Shown here piece by piece: positions 61,059-64,000 of a stretch of 64,000 nucleotides of DNA. Position numbers and translations under genes: made by a program. The notes under the pieces were generated by a model, which saw only the letters and a program-made list of their open reading frames with translations, was not told the DNA's origin and made no database searches. Position 1 is the first letter of the stretch. Each line of letters starts with the position of its first letter. This stretch comes from Bacteroidales bacterium (GTDB lineage: Bacteria; Bacteroidota; Bacteroidia; Bacteroidales; P3): assembly GCA_017960475.1 (NCBI GenBank), contig JAGCZH010000008.1:29485-93484 (forward strand). Reading direction: 5' to 3'.

Positions 61059-61326
61059 ATTATGTCGAAAAAATGCACCAAAATTGCACAGAACTCACTA
61101 TTGCCAAGTTTATTACACAAAAAAAAGGAGACTGCATAGCAATCTCCTTTTCCTATAAACGGCACAGAGCCGCATGGTGTGCTGCACGTCGGCATAGAGT
61201 TCGTCGCTTCCGACGTAGGTCTTTCCTGTGGGTGTATTTATCATTTAAGGTTGGTTTTCTTCGTAACCGTCGTTTTCTCGCCTCGGCATAGTACAAACAC
61301 TGCGTGATTTGCCCTCTGCGCTCGGC
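61059..61326. other. Region after tRNA-Ser with a hairpin and an unexplained short frame
   Basis: About 270 bp. A stem AAAAGGAGA / TCTCCTTTT (61123-61151) could terminate on either strand. On the minus strand an ATG at 61244 opens 43 codons (to 61113) starting MINTPTGKTYVGSDELYADV, which reads like a genuine protein start but turns into low-complexity sequence and stops. It may be the 5' remnant of a lost gene downstream of the MmcQ gene. I cannot name the family. Confidence 0.4.
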
Positions 61327-61686
61327 TTATCGAAAACGTTCATTTTTTTGATGGTACTTCTCGCGGACGAGGTTGTATGAGTTCAGCGTCAGCTCTCTCA
61401 ACAGGACATCGGAGGCGGTTGCAGGGTCGACGCCAATCCAGTATCGGGGCGACTCATTGAATGGTTTGCCAACGCAGGAGTGCTGTTCCTTTAGTTCTTC
61501 AATGCGGTCGGGCTGGCACTTGAGGGTGACAACACTAAAATTGTTGCAGTCGAAGAAAGAGAACATGTGGCCACAGACATAGAAGACCAGCACCTCGCTG
61601 GCGTAGCAGAAAGCCCTGAAGGGCATCCGTTCCTCTACGTCGTCGCCCAACGAAAGGCAGTAGTCGCGATAGTCCTCGATATTCAT
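61327..61686 (-). CDS. MmcQ/YjbR family protein
   Basis: A 119-residue protein of the small MmcQ/YjbR (DUF419) fold: NIEDYRDYCLSLGDDVEERMPF at the start, LVFYVCGHMFSFFDCNN, VTLKCQPDRIEELKEQH, GKPFNESPRYWIGV and LRELTLNSYNLVREK. The structure is a double-wing-like DNA-binding fold in name, but biochemical roles are poorly defined. It lies 101 bp downstream of the flavin reductase gene on the minus strand and ends the sirtuin/macrodomain side of the window. Confidence 0.88.
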   Translation of the reverse strand: MNIEDYRDYCLSLGDDVEERMPFRAFCYASEVLVFYVCGHMFSFFDCNNFSVVTLKCQPDRIEELKEQHSCVGKPFNESPRYWIGVDPATASDVLLRELTLNSYNLVREKYHQKNERFR

Positions 61687-61787
61687 AAGTCAAAGTCAAT
61701 TATAATAAATAACGCTGCAAGGTGGGGAATATTGCCCACTGAGCAGCGTACTGTCGGCTGTAAGGCTTCAATGTCAATTGGTCTGGA

Positions 61788-62363
61788 TTATTTCGCTTTG
61801 GCCAGTACGGCACCGGCATTCCAGGCACGGCCCACCTGCTCGCCAGTGACGTAGTAGCCGTTCTGGAACTGGTCGAAGATAAGGGCGTTGAGCTTCATTG
61901 GGTCCACCTTGCCGTTCTCGCTGAGGACGTTTTCTTCGGCAGCAACATTGACAATTTTGCCCACGATGCAGTACATCGTCTCTGTCTCCACCACCTCGGC
62001 CAGTTCGCACTCCATGGCCACTGGGAATTCGTCGATGACGGGGGCGTTGACACGGTTGCTGCGGACAGCGTGGTAACCAGTTCGTTCGAACTTGTCGGGG
62101 GTCTTATTTCCGGTGGCGATGCCGAAGTAATCGGCCACATCCATGTGGTCGCGGTCGGCGATGCTGACGGTGAAGGCTTTTGTCTTCAATATATTCTGCG
62201 TGGTCTTATGGCCTTCGCCGATGAAGAGGGCTATCTTGTCCATGTCGCAGATCATGCCCCAGGCGGCATTCATTACGTTCACGCGGCCATGCTCGTCGTA
62301 GGCCGCCACCATCAAAACCGGCATCGGGTACACAGCCGGCGCAACTCCAAGGTCTTTTTTCAT
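61788..62363 (-). CDS. Flavin reductase family protein
   Basis: A 191-residue FMN-binding split-barrel protein: YPMPVLMVAAYDEHGRVNVM near residue 12, AAWGMICDMDKIALFIGEGH, TKAFTVSIADRDHMDVADYF and a VGKIVNV strand. Such proteins reduce FMN or bind flavin for partner oxidoreductases. It lies 82 bp downstream of the class-M sirtuin gene on the same strand. In some bacteria flavin oxidoreductases are encoded with sirtuin/macrodomain operons, which makes the neighbourhood interesting, but a functional link here is inference. Confidence 0.9.
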   Translation of the reverse strand: MKKDLGVAPAVYPMPVLMVAAYDEHGRVNVMNAAWGMICDMDKIALFIGEGHKTTQNILKTKAFTVSIADRDHMDVADYFGIATGNKTPDKFERTGYHAVRSNRVNAPVIDEFPVAMECELAEVVETETMYCIVGKIVNVAAEENVLSENGKVDPMKLNALIFDQFQNGYYVTGEQVGRAWNAGAVLAKAK

Positions 62364-62445
62364 TGTAGTATCTGTATTATTGTGTTACGAATGTTTGATC
62401 ATGCAGAATAAACGTGCAATCGCAGAAAAAATTGTTTGATCCTGT

Positions 62446-63282
62446 TTACGTCAGGTTTAGAATCGACGCAATGTCTTCTGTAAATGCTGTGAAGCGGGGC
62501 AAATCCTCGATGTAGAGCTCGGGGTTGTCGCGGTTGAAGCGGACGAGGGTGGTGTGGGGGAAGCGCTGCGCCATCTGCTCGAAGGGTAGACGAATGATGC
62601 CGGGGGTGTTGTAGCCGATGCCGAATTCGAGCAAAAGGAGTTTGCCTTGTGAGGCCTGCTGCACGAAATCGGTGTAGCGTCGCGCCTGCTGATGCCAACG
62701 GAAGTCTTCGACGAAGGAGTCGTCGATGCGTAAATTCATCGCAGCCGGGCTACCGTCGGGCATGGTGGGAATCATCACCGTGGGTATGCGACAGTCGTCG
62801 ATGATCGGTAGCACCTTCATCACCCACTCACGGTTATCTATCAAAGTCTTCGGTGTTCCTGATGCTGGCTGAAACCAGCGGTAGTCGCCCTGTGTGGCGA
62901 AGATGCGCTCTGTAGGGAAACCTGCCAGTTCGAACTGGCCGTCGACATTGGTCGTCACCACAAAAGCCTCGGGGAAACGCATGAAGAGCATCTTGTACAG
63001 TTCGGTGGCACCTGTGCGGTAACGGCTGAACCAGATATGCTTAGCCCAATAGGCCCAGTACTCCTCCTTGGTCTCGAAGGGGTGGAACGACGAAGTGTAG
63101 AGGTCGGTGAAGCCGTAGCGCTCAATCCACGGGGCAAACTCGCATCGGAACTCCTTGCCGGCATAGTCAATACCAGCAGCGGTTGAAAGCCCGCTGCCCG
63201 CGCCAATAATGATATGGTCGGCTTCGCTTATCGCCTGACGGAGGAATTCAAGCCTTTCTAAGTAACTCGCTGTAGATGTCAT
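62446..63282 (-). CDS. Class-M sirtuin (SirTM-type protein ADP-ribosyltransferase)
   Basis: A 278-residue Sir2-fold protein. NAD-binding elements: HIIIGAGSGLSTAAGIDYAG (24-43), VVTTNVDGQFELAGF (about 108-122, sirtuins have TQNIDG) and LLLEFGIGYNTP. The sirtuin catalytic His is replaced: the motif after TTNVDG reads IFATQGDY, with Gln where deacetylases have His-Gly. The four zinc Cys of deacetylases are missing. These are the marks of SirTM enzymes, which transfer ADP-ribose to a protein and do not deacetylate. It overlaps the macrodomain gene by 35 bp, the SirTM partner that removes ADP-ribose. Confidence 0.88.
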   Translation of the reverse strand: MTSTASYLERLEFLRQAISEADHIIIGAGSGLSTAAGIDYAGKEFRCEFAPWIERYGFTDLYTSSFHPFETKEEYWAYWAKHIWFSRYRTGATELYKMLFMRFPEAFVVTTNVDGQFELAGFPTERIFATQGDYRWFQPASGTPKTLIDNREWVMKVLPIIDDCRIPTVMIPTMPDGSPAAMNLRIDDSFVEDFRWHQQARRYTDFVQQASQGKLLLLEFGIGYNTPGIIRLPFEQMAQRFPHTTLVRFNRDNPELYIEDLPRFTAFTEDIASILNLT

Positions 63283-64000
63283 AGTCTATGTCTTTGAATA
63301 CGTTGAAAACTACAGTAAATGCGTTATTGTGTGAATGCGTCAATGCGTAAGTGGATGTGTATTCTTTAACTGTCTGGACTGCAATCTCGGCGGCGCGGCG
63401 GTTGGGGAAGCGGAACTCGCCTGTGGAAATACAGCAGAAGGCTATTGATCGGCATCCGTTGGTTTCGGCCAATTCGAGGCACTTGCGGTAGCAAGCTGCC
63501 AGCTGACGTTCCTGCTCCGGAGTGGGGTTGCCGGTGGCGATAATGGGACCAACTGTGTGAATCACATATTTGGAGGGTAGGTTATAGCCAGGCGTGATAA
63601 TGGCGTCACCAGTGTCTATCTCGCCTCCACGCAGTATGTTGTTGCACGCTTGCCGCAGCTGCAACCCCGCCGCCGAATGAATAGCGTTGTCGATGCAGGC
63701 ATGCAGCGGATGCCAGCAACCAAGTCCGCGGCTGTTGGCGGCATTGACGATGGCATCAACCTTCAGTTGGGTGATGTCGCCCTGCCAGAGATTTTCTTTC
63801 ACCTCAACGATACCTTTGTCCGCCAGCTGTGCCTGCAACTCGGCATTTTGCGCCCGAAAAAACTCGTCGCTCAACGGTTGTGGCTCCCATATATTACCTT
63901 CGGTGACGTTACTGCATCTCGGCATAGTAAACGAGTTTGCTATGCTCTCGACTTCCGTAACGTTCATGAGCGCCCGCAGCAGCCGTTGCTTCTCAGCCAA
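63248..64000 (-). CDS. Zinc-macrodomain ADP-ribosyl hydrolase (5' end beyond right edge)
   Basis: An open frame from the window edge to 63248 (250 codons in view); the true start lies past base 64000. After a helical N-terminal region (QRLLRALMNVTEVESIANSF), the macrodomain has GDITQLKVDAIVNAANSRGLGCWHPLHACIDNAIHSAAG. Its C-x-H ... H-x-C set (GCWHPLHAC) matches the zinc-containing macrodomain class found beside SirTM. ITPGYNLPSKYVIHTVGP and FCCISTGEFRFPNRRAAEIAV complete the ADP-ribose pocket. It would remove ADP-ribose from proteins modified by the downstream sirtuin; the 35-bp overlap implies tight co-expression. Confidence 0.88.
   Translation of the reverse strand: MAEKQRLLRALMNVTEVESIANSFTMPRCSNVTEGNIWEPQPLSDEFFRAQNAELQAQLADKGIVEVKENLWQGDITQLKVDAIVNAANSRGLGCWHPLHACIDNAIHSAAGLQLRQACNNILRGGEIDTGDAIITPGYNLPSKYVIHTVGPIIATGNPTPEQERQLAACYRKCLELAETNGCRSIAFCCISTGEFRFPNRRAAEIAVQTVKEYTSTYALTHSHNNAFTVVFNVFKDIDYDIYSELLRKA

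Overview
The window reads as chromosome of a Bacteroidales bacterium (phylum Bacteroidota). The evidence is the set of Bacteroidota-specific families: a carboxypeptidase-regulatory/OM beta-barrel receptor, the type IX secretion (T9SS) regulator PorX, a cargo protein with a T9SS type A sorting domain, a DUF5106-type thioredoxin, BspA-like leucine-rich repeats, and a ribosomal protein S16 with an Ala/Glu-rich tail. Promoters also fit the phylum: TTTG, 19 nt, then TAnnTTTG, with no E. coli-like -35/-10. A T9SS cargo protein and PorX argue against a typical Bacteroides and suggest a Prevotella-, Porphyromonas- or uncultured-gut-like lineage; the species cannot be named from this window.

Layout. 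1-4.5 kb: the 5' end of an M16 zinc protease (minus, cut by the window edge), a large OM beta-barrel protein, tRNA-Gln and an AT-rich gene-free stretch. 4.5-12.2 kb: minus-strand metabolic genes (DNA alkyl-transferase, C69 dipeptidase, alpha-L-fucosidase, ornithine aminotransferase), a fused two-ATPase peptide ABC protein and a TraR/DksA-like factor. 12.4-20.9 kb: secreted proteins of unknown role, tRNA-Leu, a seven-bladed propeller protein, two small Cys-rich lipoproteins, DsbD, initiator tRNA-fMet followed by decayed tRNA-fMet fragments, and a DUF4160/DUF2442 pair. 21-37 kb: mainly core genes (PHP phosphatase, ribF-LRR-nitrilase-mutS2 operon, rpsP, rimM, topoisomerase IV subunit B, nadD, tex, a metallophosphoesterase) with a striking Lys-rich repeat protein after parE.

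37.4-42.6 kb is the main accessory feature: five tightly packed, visibly AT-rich genes, all encoding exported proteins. They are a Cys-rich protein with Gly/Ala-rich hydrophobic segments, a probable beta-propeller, a TPR protein with a beta-barrel-like C-terminus, a second beta-barrel-like protein and a DUF5106/thioredoxin-like CxxC protein. No known system matches this set by eye; it is the best candidate for an undescribed envelope system. 42.6-51 kb returns to pyridoxamine kinase, an HNH nuclease, porX, a lipoprotein and mfd. 50.7-55 kb holds three signal-less proteins of unknown role (Sel1 repeats, BspA-like LRR, one unrecognised). 55-61 kb carries uridine phosphorylase, a secreted Asn/Ser/Gly repeat protein, a gene broken by two -1 frameshifts, a T9SS cargo protein and tRNA-Ser. 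The window closes with an MmcQ/YjbR protein, a flavin reductase, and an overlapping class-M sirtuin/zinc-macrodomain pair (reversible protein ADP-ribosylation), the macrodomain gene being cut by the right edge.

All calls are from reading the sequence and recalling families; no database or structure search was run.
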